Below are positions 30,600-38,524 of a DNA stretch of 44,351 nt, in pieces. The notes beneath the pieces are model-generated. The model was not told the DNA's origin, made no database searches, and was given only the letters and a program-made list of their open reading frames with translations. Source of the stretch: Betaproteobacteria bacterium. Lineage in GTDB: Bacteria; Pseudomonadota; Gammaproteobacteria; Burkholderiales; Rhodocyclaceae. The translations under genes and the position numbers were made by a program. Every line of letters begins with the position of its first letter. Position 1 is the first letter of the stretch. The stretch spans positions 1-44,351 of the forward strand of contig WRMF01000020.1 of the NCBI GenBank assembly GCA_009777245.1. Reading direction: 5' to 3'.

Positions 30600-31075
30600 T
30601 GGAAGCTCTCTGCCTTAAAACCCCTTCCGGCTCTCTCGCGCCCGCTGACGAAGCGGCGCGGGAGTTTATCGCCAAACTGAAGACAATGGAGACCGTGCGC
30701 GTAGAGATCAAGCGGGTACGCAATCTCAAATTTCATAAAAAGATGTTCGCGTTGTTCAAGCTGGCCTTTGACGCATGGGAGCCGGAAGGCGTAGGCAATG
30801 AGTATAAGGGGCAAATCATCGCCAAGGATTTTGAAAGATTCAGAAAGGACATCATCATCGTCGCTGGTTTTTACAAAACGACCGTCAATCTGCGCGGCGA
30901 AGTGCGCTATGAGGCGGAAAGCCTGTCGTTTGGGAGCATGTCGGAAACTCGCTTCGGGGAAGTATTCAAGGCCGTGCTTAATGTCGTATGGGAGCGAATC
31001 CTGAAACTGCAAGGCTATCAGGATACAGCGCACGTAGAACGAATCATCGAAGAACTTTTGCGGTTTGAGGGATAA
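30596..31075 (+). CDS. DUF1367 family phage protein
   Basis: 159 residues. RVRNLKFHKKMFALFKLAFD and FRKDIIIVAGFY match the DUF1367 family found in lambdoid phages between replication and late-control genes (NinB neighbourhood). Function unknown; a recombination role has been suggested for this region. Confidence 0.8.
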   Translation: MMEALCLKTPSGSLAPADEAAREFIAKLKTMETVRVEIKRVRNLKFHKKMFALFKLAFDAWEPEGVGNEYKGQIIAKDFERFRKDIIIVAGFYKTTVNLRGEVRYEAESLSFGSMSETRFGEVFKAVLNVVWERILKLQGYQDTAHVERIIEELLRFEG

Positions 31076-31077
31076 AT

Positions 31078-31656
31078 ATGAATGAATCGCCGCTGTTCAA
31101 ATCCGTTCATCATGCCCTGACCTTCGCGTACAACTTTGAAGGCCAGCCGGAGCGTCCGCTGATGAATCGCATGGGAAAGGGATCAGAGCCTGGTATCGGC
31201 CTTGGCGGATTGGACGGCGCGGCGCAGGCAGGGTTCATCCGCGCCGAGGTAGAACAATTGGGGACGTTGGCAGAGGCAATCATCATAGCCCGCTTTGCTC
31301 CGCACACGCTCCCAGGGCTTGACGGCTCCTGCAGGCGGAAAAATCCATTATGGCGCGTCGCCATATCCGTAATCGCCGATCGCGCCAGAACATCCGTCCT
31401 CGCCGGGTGCGATACAACGAGCGAAACGCGCCTTGCATATGTGAAACTTCTGTACGCGCATCAAAACGAGCGGGTCAATCTGAAAAAAATAGCGGAGCGG
31501 TCTGGAATACACCGGAACACCGCGCAAAGCCATGCCCGCCGTGTGCGCGAGTGGCTTATGGGGACAAAAGGCAGAGGCTGGATAGCCGGAATTGAGGACA
31601 AGGCGATGAATACCATTTATGATAAACTTGTAAATCGTGGTCTGTGCGAGCCATGA
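31078..31656 (+). CDS. Putative late-gene regulator (Q position)
   Basis: 192 residues. The C-terminal half contains an HTH (NLKKIAERSGIHRNTAQSHA RRVREWL). No clear match to lambda Q, but it is the last early gene, followed by a promoter-terminator pair at 31850-31968 that looks like an antitermination target. GAGGG lies 7 bases before the ATG. The function rests on position and the HTH. Confidence 0.55.
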   Translation: MNESPLFKSVHHALTFAYNFEGQPERPLMNRMGKGSEPGIGLGGLDGAAQAGFIRAEVEQLGTLAEAIIIARFAPHTLPGLDGSCRRKNPLWRVAISVIADRARTSVLAGCDTTSETRLAYVKLLYAHQNERVNLKKIAERSGIHRNTAQSHARRVREWLMGTKGRGWIAGIEDKAMNTIYDKLVNRGLCEP

Positions 31657-31853
31657 ATACCAAAGAACTCAAGCTCTCTGGAGAAATAATAGAATGGAAC
31701 AAGAAGAGAAAGAATGGGAAAAAGCTGTTAACGAGGGTCAGACCGAGGATTTATCCCATACCGAGGATTTATCCAATACTTGACGAACCAGAAGATTACG
31801 ACAGGATTGAAGATTTAAGAACAATTCTGTTTTTGTTACAATTTAGTTCTTGA
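31653..31853 (+). CDS. Doubtful small frame before the late promoter
   Basis: 66 residues from ATG 31653, overlapping the preceding stop. It contains a tandem 17-base repeat (TACCGAGGATTTATCCA, about 31758-31791). A competing 29-codon frame from ATG 31694 (MEQEEKEWEKAVNEGQTEDL...) has GGAG upstream and a more protein-like composition. At most one is real. Confidence 0.3.
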   Translation: MNTKELKLSGEIIEWNKKRKNGKKLLTRVRPRIYPIPRIYPILDEPEDYDRIEDLRTILFLLQFSS

Positions 31854-31878
31854 CGCGTTGTGCTTTTTGGGCTAGAAT
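31850..31878 (+). promoter_or_regulatory. Late promoter (pR'-like)
   Basis: TTGACG-N17-TAGAAT, a near-consensus sigma-70 promoter between the putative late regulator and the late genes, with start near 31885. Confidence 0.8.
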
Positions 31879-31943
31879 AATGCCCAATTTCGCTATTCTC
31901 ATAAGTGCGCCCAAAATTCGGCGACATGGGAAAAACCTTTCAC

Positions 31944-31968
31944 AGCCCGCCGTCTGGTGGGCTTTTTT
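31944..31968 (+). terminator. Leader terminator (tR'-like)
   Basis: AGCCCGCC-GTCT-GGTGGGCT followed by five more T: an 8-base-pair intrinsic terminator about 60-80 bases downstream of the late promoter and directly before the first late gene. Confidence 0.85.
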
Positions 31969-31971
31969 GCT

Positions 31972-32607
31972 ATGACAGCGCCGGAAATCAAGCTGGTCAA
32001 TCTTGACCAAATCACGCCATATCAGAAAAACGCGCGAACTCATGACGAGACGCAAATCGTTCAGATAGCTAACAGTATTGATGCTTTTGGCATGGTGGGC
32101 GCAATTATCATCAGAAACGGGGTAATTGCCAAAGGACATGGGACTGTTCTTGCCGTGAAAAAATTGTACGAGAGCGGCAAAAAGATATTTCCGCCTCCAG
32201 GCTCAAAATCAGCAGAGCCGTATCCAGATGGCACGATACCGGTAATAGACGCTTCTGGATGGTCAAACGAGCAGTTCAAAGCCTATGTCATCGCGGACAA
32301 CAAAATAGCCGAGAATGCCGGTTGGGACATTGACATTTTGACTTTGGAACTGGAAGAACTTGACGACAGCGGATTTGACCTTGACCTGATCGGATGGAAC
32401 GCTGACGAAATAGCGGCGCTTCTTGACGGCTCCGAAGATCACGAAGTAAAAGAAATTCACACGGGAAAGGTTCTGGATAGGTTCTGGATTTCAATCAGAG
32501 GGCAGCTACCTCAACAGGCGGAAGTCCTGCGCCGGTTACAGGAAGCAATGGCAGACCTGCCTGTAGATGTCGAGCTAGGAACGGTAGCAGACGATGGGAT
32601 GGGCTAA
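31972..32607 (+). CDS. ParB-like (sulfiredoxin-fold) phage protein
   Basis: 211 residues from the ATG at 31972. The ParB-type domain is clear in ITPYQKNARTHDETQIVQIA NSI, GAIIIRNGVIAKGHG and VIADNKIAENAGW. Such domains bind or cut DNA and often accompany phage methyltransferases. The ATG lies three bases after the T-tract of the terminator and lacks a Shine-Dalgarno site, so it needs read-through. The 3' end overlaps the methyltransferase start. Confidence 0.8.
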   Translation: MTAPEIKLVNLDQITPYQKNARTHDETQIVQIANSIDAFGMVGAIIIRNGVIAKGHGTVLAVKKLYESGKKIFPPPGSKSAEPYPDGTIPVIDASGWSNEQFKAYVIADNKIAENAGWDIDILTLELEELDDSGFDLDLIGWNADEIAALLDGSEDHEVKEIHTGKVLDRFWISIRGQLPQQAEVLRRLQEAMADLPVDVELGTVADDGMG

Positions 32608-33190
32608 AACAATAGGCAAAAAAAAAGTAAATAATCATTTACTGTCAAAAGCCTCGAAAAAAGAGCTTAGAAGGCTCGTCCTGGAAAAAATAGGGAACGC
32701 TCGCGTCTTTGATGCGTTCGCAGGTTCAGGACAAATGTATAAAGCCGTGTGGAGCAAAGCAGACTATTACGTAGGGTGCGACCTAAAATGGTATAAGGAC
32801 AAACGGTTAGCGTTTGTAGCTGACAACAGGCGGGTAATGCGGGCGATAGACTTAAATGATTTTAACATATTTGACCTCGATGCGTATGGCTCGCCGTGGG
32901 AGCAAGTCCTTATTCTTGCGGCCAGGCGACAAATATCACAGGGAGAAATGTTCGGCTTGATACTGACGGACGGAAGCAACCTAAACCTACGATTAGGCGG
33001 CATGCCAAAAGCCTTGCAGCAAGTCACTGGATTTACAAAACCAACGGCGGGCGGTGGGAAAATGCAGGACGAAATTTTAGACCGAGCCGTTTTACGAACG
33101 GCTCAGTTATTAAATTGCGACCTGTTGCATCGCTTCGAGGCAAAAGGAAAATCAGGCGCAAAGGTCAAATACATCGGCCTGATTTTTTAG
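32594..33190 (+). CDS. SAM-dependent methyltransferase, Trm1-like motif
   Basis: 198 residues. Motif I is VFDAFAGSGQMY; the motif IV region FDLDAYGSPWEQ recalls the DxDPfGSP of tRNA guanine-26 methyltransferases rather than the DPPY of N6/N4 DNA methylases. The substrate is open: tRNA, DNA or other. A run of nine A at about 32625 encodes the Lys stretch near the start. More A/T-rich than the surrounding late genes. The gene tail overlaps the convergent DUF5131 gene by 39 bases. Confidence 0.65.
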   Translation: MGWAKTIGKKKVNNHLLSKASKKELRRLVLEKIGNARVFDAFAGSGQMYKAVWSKADYYVGCDLKWYKDKRLAFVADNRRVMRAIDLNDFNIFDLDAYGSPWEQVLILAARRQISQGEMFGLILTDGSNLNLRLGGMPKALQQVTGFTKPTAGGGKMQDEILDRAVLRTAQLLNCDLLHRFEAKGKSGAKVKYIGLIF

Positions 33191-34021
33191 GGCAGGTAGA
33201 ACAGGATATTCTTTCACATACTGCCCATCAAGCAATGATCCCCCCTTCCCGCGTGGGTCATGCTGCGCCACAAACTTATTGGCGCTCACGCCAGCGGGAG
33301 CCAGGGAAACGAGAGGATTGTTCGTCCAGTGTCCCCATTGCTTAAAGAAGCGAGCGACCTCTTGCTCAACGGCTTGATCGTCAATACGCTTAACCCATTC
33401 GTACTTACATGGCCGACGAACGACACCTGATTCGCCGCCAGTGATAACCCAATGAATGCCGGTCAGGTCAAGCTCGCCGCAATCGTCAAGCAAAGGTTCA
33501 AAACTAATAAACCGCATTGAAGCAGGAATGCGGCGCAAGGTATCAATCCTGCCTTTTGTTTTTCCGCTCTCTACAGTAACACCGAACCAAAAGTTATCAG
33601 GGAATCGGAAATTTGGTCTACGCTCAAGGAACTTGATGGCTTCGTCAGGGCGCTTTGTCAAAACCTGAAAGACAAGGTCGGGATTCTTCCGCATGACCTC
33701 GATAGCCTCGATGCGCCACTCATCCAACGCAACAGGATGCCAAAAGTCTGACATCGAGTTCACGAAAACCATATCGCCGCGCGGCAACGAAAACGGTTTT
33801 CTCATGGTGGCGTCAGATGCGCGAGCCAGCTTCCCTGTCCAAACAATACGACCATTCACTTTTTCAGTAAGGCCAATGTAATGCGCGGCAGATTTGAAAC
33901 TTTCAATTCGCGCTGCTTGCCACATGGCGTAACAGTTCTTGCATCCTTCTGACTTGATGCTACATCCGACAAAAGGATTCCACGTGTGTTCTGTCCATTC
34001 AATTTGGGTTGAGCGAGACAT
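33152..34021 (-). CDS. DUF5131 (phage Gp37/Gp68) protein with three-cysteine motif
   Basis: 289 residues from the ATG at 34021 (AGGA 7 bases upstream). TEHTWNPFVGCSIKSEGCKN CYA has Cys20, 27 and 30, followed by FVNSMSDFWHP, FQVLTKRPDEAIKFL and ITGGESG, the hallmarks of DUF5131 proteins, distantly related to radical SAM enzymes. No biochemical role is established to my knowledge. It is the only leftward gene in the late region and has its own consensus promoter. Confidence 0.85.
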   Translation of the reverse strand: MSRSTQIEWTEHTWNPFVGCSIKSEGCKNCYAMWQAARIESFKSAAHYIGLTEKVNGRIVWTGKLARASDATMRKPFSLPRGDMVFVNSMSDFWHPVALDEWRIEAIEVMRKNPDLVFQVLTKRPDEAIKFLERRPNFRFPDNFWFGVTVESGKTKGRIDTLRRIPASMRFISFEPLLDDCGELDLTGIHWVITGGESGVVRRPCKYEWVKRIDDQAVEQEVARFFKQWGHWTNNPLVSLAPAGVSANKFVAQHDPRGKGGSLLDGQYVKEYPVLPALKNQADVFDLCA

Positions 34022-34047
34022 GACAATTCCTTTCATAAATAAAATAT

Positions 34048-34076
34048 ATTATACATTGTTTTGAGAAAAAAATCAA
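34048..34076 (-). promoter_or_regulatory. Consensus sigma-70 promoter for the DUF5131 gene
   Basis: On the minus strand TTGATT-N17-TATAAT in an A/T-rich patch, with start near 34041 and a 20-base leader containing the ribosome site. It should work in the lysogen without phage factors. Confidence 0.85.
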
Positions 34077-34121
34077 CAAAAACAACGAGTTATATAATTT
34101 TTATGTCGCAAAAAGGAAGAA

Positions 34122-34251
34122 AGAGCGGCTGTCGGAGTGCTACGAACACCCCGACAGCCACCGCAAAACGCAGACACAGCCTGCGAGTCTTGGCCTAAGG
34201 CTCTCCCACCACGCGCGTGGTAGCGCGAGGGTACATCAGATCGGAACTCGC
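34122..34251 (+). ncRNA. Candidate structured leader of com
   Basis: GGCTGTCGG pairs perfectly with CCGACAGCC around an inner GTG/CAC extension and a 7-base loop (34123-34157). A second part has ACCACGCGCGTGGT (34209-34222, a 14-base palindrome) and GAGTCTTGGCC/GGCTCTC. No poly-U follows the first stem, so it is not a plain terminator. I recall similar stems ahead of com genes in other prophages; a translational control element for com is likely. Confidence 0.5.
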
Positions 34252-34455
34252 ATGAAAGAAATACGTTGCGGCCAGTGCAATAAAAAGTTGGCCGAAGCAA
34301 TTTTTATCGAATTGAAAATCAAATGTCCGCGCTGCGGTACATTTAACAGCTTGAGCGCCAGGAGCGCCGTGCATGAGCGCCACCAGAGCGTCGAACAATC
34401 GACAATCTGCCATGACGCTCATGCACACCCCACAGATCAAGGTTCAGCTTCTTGA
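34252..34455 (+). CDS. com: Com-like zinc-finger translational regulator
   Basis: 67 residues: IRCGQCNKKLAEAIFIELKI KCPRCGTFN with Cys6, 9, 25 and 28 matches the Mu Com family. Mu Com binds the mom mRNA leader and opens the ribosome site of the overlapping mom gene. Here the overlapping downstream gene (83 bases) is a ParB-methyltransferase fusion instead of mom. The C-terminal ~30 residues lie in the overlap and are probably less constrained. Confidence 0.85.
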   Translation: MKEIRCGQCNKKLAEAIFIELKIKCPRCGTFNSLSARSAVHERHQSVEQSTICHDAHAHPTDQGSAS

Positions 34456-35875
34456 GGCTATAGCCCCATACGCTTGCAACCCGAAGCAACACGACGAGGA
34501 GCAAATCGGAAAGCTGGTCGCCAGCCTGCGCGAGTTCGGCTGGACATTCCCCGTACTGACCGACGAAACCGGCGAGATCATCGCCGGGCATTGTCGCTTG
34601 TTGGCGGCGCAGCGTATCCTCAAAAACGGATGGACGATTCACGATTGGCCGGACATCAAAACCGCGCCGGTATTGGAAAAGCATGGCCTGACCGAAAGTC
34701 AGAAGCGAGCCTATCGCATCCTTGACAACCGCGTTGCCGAGGATTCCGAATGGAACGATGAATTGCTATCGCTAGAGCTGGCAAAACTGGCCGATATGGA
34801 CTTTGACCAGGTTCTCACCGGATTCAGCGCCGAGGAAATCGAGGCTATCACCAAAGGCATAGCGGCAGAGACTGAAAGCGAAAAACGCGAGAGCGGCGGA
34901 CGCGCTCTGGCAGATAGATTCATGGTGGCTCCGTTCTCAATACTTGATGCTCGTCGCGGCTGGTGGGCAGAAAGAAAAAAGGCATGGCTGGACATTGGTC
35001 TTTCATCTGAAACAGGCCGCGACAACCTGCTCGCTTTCTCCGCATCGTCACAGCCGCCCTCGGTCTATCAGGCCAAGAACGAGTATGAGGCCAGGATCGG
35101 ACACAAGGTAACGTGGAAAGAATTTCTGACGGCTAACCCTGACCTGAACATCCAATCTGGCACAAGCATCTTTGACCCGGTGCTGTGCGAACTGGCATAT
35201 AGATGGTTCTGTCCGCCGGGCGGTCTGGTAATTGACCCATTCGCTGGCGGCTCGGTTCGAGGCATTGTCGCCGCCAAGACAGGCCGCCAGTACATCGGGT
35301 GCGACATCCGCCAGGAGCAGGTAGAGGCAAATCGTAACCAATGGGCGGAAATAGGCAACGACGAACCAGCCCCTGTCTGGCATTGCGGCGATAGCAAGGC
35401 TATTCACCAACATTGTGCCGGAGTAGAGGCTGACTTCCTGTTCTCATGCCCGCCCTATGCTGATTTAGAGGTTTACTCCGACAATCCGGCGGACATCTCC
35501 ACCATGCGATACCCGGAGTTCATCGCTGCGTATAGGGAGATTATCGCTCGCTCTGTATCGCTCCTCAAAAATGACAGGTTCGCCTGTTTCGTTGTGGGAG
35601 ATGTGCGAGACAGAAACGGTTTATATCGCGCCTTCGTGCCTGACACCATAACGGCCTTTCGTGATGCAGGTATGAATTTATATAACGACGCTATCTTGAT
35701 AACACAGGCTGGATCACTTGCTATCCGCGTAGGTAAGCAGTTCTCTACATCACGCAAGCTCGGAAAGACACATCAGAATGTTCTGGTATTCGTCAAGGGC
35801 AATCCACGCGCGGCAACCGAAGCCTGCGGGGATGTCGAGATAGACGACGACCTGTTTGTCGAAAAGCTTGATTAA
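34373..35875 (+). CDS. ParB-domain / DNA methyltransferase fusion
   Basis: 500 residues. The N-terminal ParB-like domain (PYACNPKQHDEEQIGKLVAS, TGEIIAGHCRLLAAQRI) is joined to a beta-type DNA methylase C-terminus: FSCPPYADLEVYSD (motif IV, CPPY variant) and VIDPFAGGSVRGIVAAKTGR QYIGCDI (motif I, after circular order). It probably methylates adenine-N6 or cytosine-N4. AGGAG lies 8 bases before the ATG at 34373, within com. Com-dependent translation is likely by analogy with com-mom. Confidence 0.85.
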   Translation: MSATRASNNRQSAMTLMHTPQIKVQLLEAIAPYACNPKQHDEEQIGKLVASLREFGWTFPVLTDETGEIIAGHCRLLAAQRILKNGWTIHDWPDIKTAPVLEKHGLTESQKRAYRILDNRVAEDSEWNDELLSLELAKLADMDFDQVLTGFSAEEIEAITKGIAAETESEKRESGGRALADRFMVAPFSILDARRGWWAERKKAWLDIGLSSETGRDNLLAFSASSQPPSVYQAKNEYEARIGHKVTWKEFLTANPDLNIQSGTSIFDPVLCELAYRWFCPPGGLVIDPFAGGSVRGIVAAKTGRQYIGCDIRQEQVEANRNQWAEIGNDEPAPVWHCGDSKAIHQHCAGVEADFLFSCPPYADLEVYSDNPADISTMRYPEFIAAYREIIARSVSLLKNDRFACFVVGDVRDRNGLYRAFVPDTITAFRDAGMNLYNDAILITQAGSLAIRVGKQFSTSRKLGKTHQNVLVFVKGNPRAATEACGDVEIDDDLFVEKLD

Positions 35876-35878
35876 TTT

Positions 35879-35994
35879 GCCCGCAACGCCGGGGGCCCCT
35901 GGGCTTTTAAAAGAAGGAGGGTAGTTGTTACCCTCGAAATTTTACTAGTTTTTGGGATTTTCTATGGTTTCGTTTCGTTTGATAGGTTGAATTT
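35879..35994. other. Gap before terminase, candidate cos region
   Basis: 115 bases without a gene. It holds GGGGGCCCC (35891-35899), TTTTAAAA, and the stem GAGGGTA-GTTGT-TACCCTC. In lambda-type phages cos lies directly upstream of the small terminase gene, so this is the expected place. Confidence 0.35.
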
Positions 35995-36519
35995 ATGAAT
36001 ACTGTTCCGGTCGCGATAGTCGCAAAGATGCTTGACCTGGACGACAGGCGCGTTCAGCAGCTTGCGAAAGAAGGAATTATCCCGAAGCCCAGGAATCGAG
36101 GGGAGTACAACCTTCTGGCGTGTACGGTTGCCTATATCAAGTACCTTCGCAGCAGGATTGATGGCGGTTCTGGTGATTACATAACCGAGAAAACCAAACT
36201 GACCCGGACGCAGACGGAGAAGGCGCAAATTGAGATTGACAGGCTACGCGGAGTCCTGGTTACGGTTGCCGCTGCCGAGCGTGGCTGGTCGGCTTTGGTC
36301 GGAGCGTTTCGGGCAAAGATGCTGACCGTGCCATACCGCGCCGCGCTGGAATCGGCAGGTAAATCTGAAAAGGAAATAGAGCAGATATTAACCGACATGA
36401 TTTATGAGGCTTTGGCGGAATTATCCAATTGGAAACCAGATGAAGAAGATGCAGACATTGACGGAAACATTGATACGGGTAGCGAGGATAGCGGCTCCGC
36501 CTCCGAGGATGACGCTTAG
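35995..36519 (+). CDS. Terminase small subunit (Nu1-like)
   Basis: 174 residues. An N-terminal winged HTH (VAIVAKMLDLDDRRVQQLAK EGIIPKPRNRGEYNL) matches Nu1-type proteins that recognise cos and load the large subunit. A helical middle (TRTQTEKAQIEIDRLRG) and an acidic tail follow. Start at 35995; the 3' end overlaps terminase large by about 80 bases. Confidence 0.85.
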   Translation: MNTVPVAIVAKMLDLDDRRVQQLAKEGIIPKPRNRGEYNLLACTVAYIKYLRSRIDGGSGDYITEKTKLTRTQTEKAQIEIDRLRGVLVTVAAAERGWSALVGAFRAKMLTVPYRAALESAGKSEKEIEQILTDMIYEALAELSNWKPDEEDADIDGNIDTGSEDSGSASEDDA

Positions 36520-38323
36520 CCAATGGGCGGACGAAAGGCTTTATCTATCGCCGGAAGATAGCGCCGAGTACGGCAAGTACAGGTCGGCTCGCGCTCCGTA
36601 TCAACGTGGCGTCATGGACGCGTTCAATGAGGGCGCGGTCGAGATAGTAGTCATGTCGTCGGCGCAGATGTTCAAGACATTGATAGCCAAGGCGATGATT
36701 GGCTACCACATAGACCTTGATCCGGCTCCGTTGTTGCTCGTACAGCCCACGGTCGAGATGGCGGAGACGTTTTCCAAGGATCGCCTGGCTCCGATGATTC
36801 GGGATACGCCGGTACTGCAAGGCAAGGTTCGAGACGCGAAAAGCCGCGATTCAGGCAATACGATTCTGAAAAAGAGCTTTCCGGGCGGGCATATTACGAT
36901 GATTGGCGCGAATGCTCCCGCGCCGCTGGCGATGCGGCCTATCCGTATCGTGATATGCGATGAGGTGGATCGTTATCCGCCTTCTGCCGGAACGGAAGGC
37001 GACCCTATCAATCTCGCCCGCAAACGGACTATCACCTACCGCAACAAGCGGCGAGTCGTGTTGTTGTCCACACCGACAATCAAGGGCATCAGCCGGATTG
37101 AGCGGGCGTGGAATCAGTCTGATCAGCGGCGGTTTCACGTGCCGTGTCCGCATTGCGGTCATGAACATGTTTTGAAATGGGAAAACATTTCAATCATTGA
37201 TGAAAAGCCGGAGACGGCCTGCATGGCTTGTCCTGAATGCGGGGCGTTGATTAACAACTCCGACAAGATGGGGATGCTGGTGGCGGGACGATGGGTAGCG
37301 GAAAACCCGGAAAGTCCGATTCCAGGCTTTCATATCAACGAGCTTTATTCGCCGTGGCGCTCATTTGCCGATGTAGCCGCTGATTTCTACGCTGCCAGAG
37401 GCAACCCGGAAGAGGAAAAGACCTGGTGGAATACCTCGATGGGCGAGCCGTTTGAAGTGACCGGCGAGCGGGCGAATCCCGAAACTCTGGCGGATCGGCG
37501 CGAGAATTACGACGCTGTTACGGTTCCGTCCGGCGTTGTTGTAGTTACCGCTGGCCTGGACGTGCAGAACGACAGACTGGAGATTGAGTTTGTCGGCTGG
37601 GGTGTGGGCGAGGAATCATGGGGTATTGAATATGTCGTGTTGAACGGCAATCCCGCCGAGGCGGAGATGTGGCAGAGGTTAGATGCCTTACTCATATCCG
37701 CCCGCTTTGTTACCGAGGATGGGCGGACGCTTCGCGTCGGCGCGTGTTGCATTGATAGCGGCGGGCATCACGTTCAACAGGTTTATGAATTTGCCACGCC
37801 GCGCGCCGCCCGCAATGTCTGGGCGATCAAAGGCATGTGGGGGGCGCGTCCGGTGTGGCCTAAGCGAGTGGCGAGGTCGAAGAAATACCGAGGCCATATA
37901 GTCAGGGTTATTGGCGTGGATACCGCCAAGGATACGATTTATGCAAGGTTACTACTGGCGGAAGGCAGTCCCGGCTATTGCCATTTTGCAATCTCATATG
38001 ATGAAAACTGGTTTGTACAGGCGACAAGCGAGAAGCGGATAACCAAGCCAGACAAGCGCGGCAATGAAGTACGGACGTGGATAAAGCCATCCGGCGCGCG
38101 AAACGAGGCTTTGGACTGCCGCGTTTATGCCTATGCGGCGTTACAAGGCTTGAAGATAGAGCGGCGGTTGGCGCTGGCTTCGCGCCGAGCAGTTGAGCTT
38201 CCCGAAGAGGCGGAGACGCTCCCGCTCGTTGTGCCGCTGGAGCAGGCGCCGAAACCAGTACCCAAATCACAAGGCCGGGTGAGGCGCGTTGCTTCATCCA
38301 CCTACATGCGGCGCAGAGGATAA
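36440..38323 (+). CDS. Terminase large subunit (lambda GpA family)
   Basis: About 627 residues. Signature features are MTLSQWADERLYLSPEDSAE, the variant Walker A SSAQMFKTL, Walker B IRIVICDEVDRYP, the zinc-type CPHCGHEH / CPECGALIN pairs, and the nuclease start TAGLDVQNDRLEIEFVGW. It cuts concatemers and powers DNA packaging. I favour the ATG at 36440 or 36449, inside the TerS gene; none has a strong ribosome site. Confidence 0.93.
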   Translation: MKKMQTLTETLIRVARIAAPPPRMTLSQWADERLYLSPEDSAEYGKYRSARAPYQRGVMDAFNEGAVEIVVMSSAQMFKTLIAKAMIGYHIDLDPAPLLLVQPTVEMAETFSKDRLAPMIRDTPVLQGKVRDAKSRDSGNTILKKSFPGGHITMIGANAPAPLAMRPIRIVICDEVDRYPPSAGTEGDPINLARKRTITYRNKRRVVLLSTPTIKGISRIERAWNQSDQRRFHVPCPHCGHEHVLKWENISIIDEKPETACMACPECGALINNSDKMGMLVAGRWVAENPESPIPGFHINELYSPWRSFADVAADFYAARGNPEEEKTWWNTSMGEPFEVTGERANPETLADRRENYDAVTVPSGVVVVTAGLDVQNDRLEIEFVGWGVGEESWGIEYVVLNGNPAEAEMWQRLDALLISARFVTEDGRTLRVGACCIDSGGHHVQQVYEFATPRAARNVWAIKGMWGARPVWPKRVARSKKYRGHIVRVIGVDTAKDTIYARLLLAEGSPGYCHFAISYDENWFVQATSEKRITKPDKRGNEVRTWIKPSGARNEALDCRVYAYAALQGLKIERRLALASRRAVELPEEAETLPLVVPLEQAPKPVPKSQGRVRRVASSTYMRRRG

Positions 38324-38326
38324 ACA

Positions 38327-38524
38327 ATGGCATGGACACAAGACGACCTTGATCGGATTGAGCAGGCGATTTCCAGGAATGAACTGGAAGTTCGCTATGC
38401 CGACCGGATGATTCGGTATCGGTCAATGGACGAGTTAATCAAGGCGCGGCAGATGATGTTGGTTGACTTGCATCGTCCCCGCCGCCGTATCGTGCGCTGC
38501 CACCACGCCGGAAAGGGATTCTGA
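38327..38524 (+). CDS. gpW-like head-tail joining protein
   Basis: 65 residues. TQDDLDRIEQAISRNELEVR followed by MIRYRSMDELIKARQMM fits the small gpW-type proteins that plug the head after packaging. Position between terminase and portal equals lambda A-W-B. Its stop overlaps the portal ATG (TGATG). Confidence 0.75.
   Translation: MAWTQDDLDRIEQAISRNELEVRYADRMIRYRSMDELIKARQMMLVDLHRPRRRIVRCHHAGKGF

Noticed and set aside
34093..34098. Rightward TATAAT as a com promoter
   Set aside because: No -35 element at a usable distance; the late genes are more likely read from 31850.
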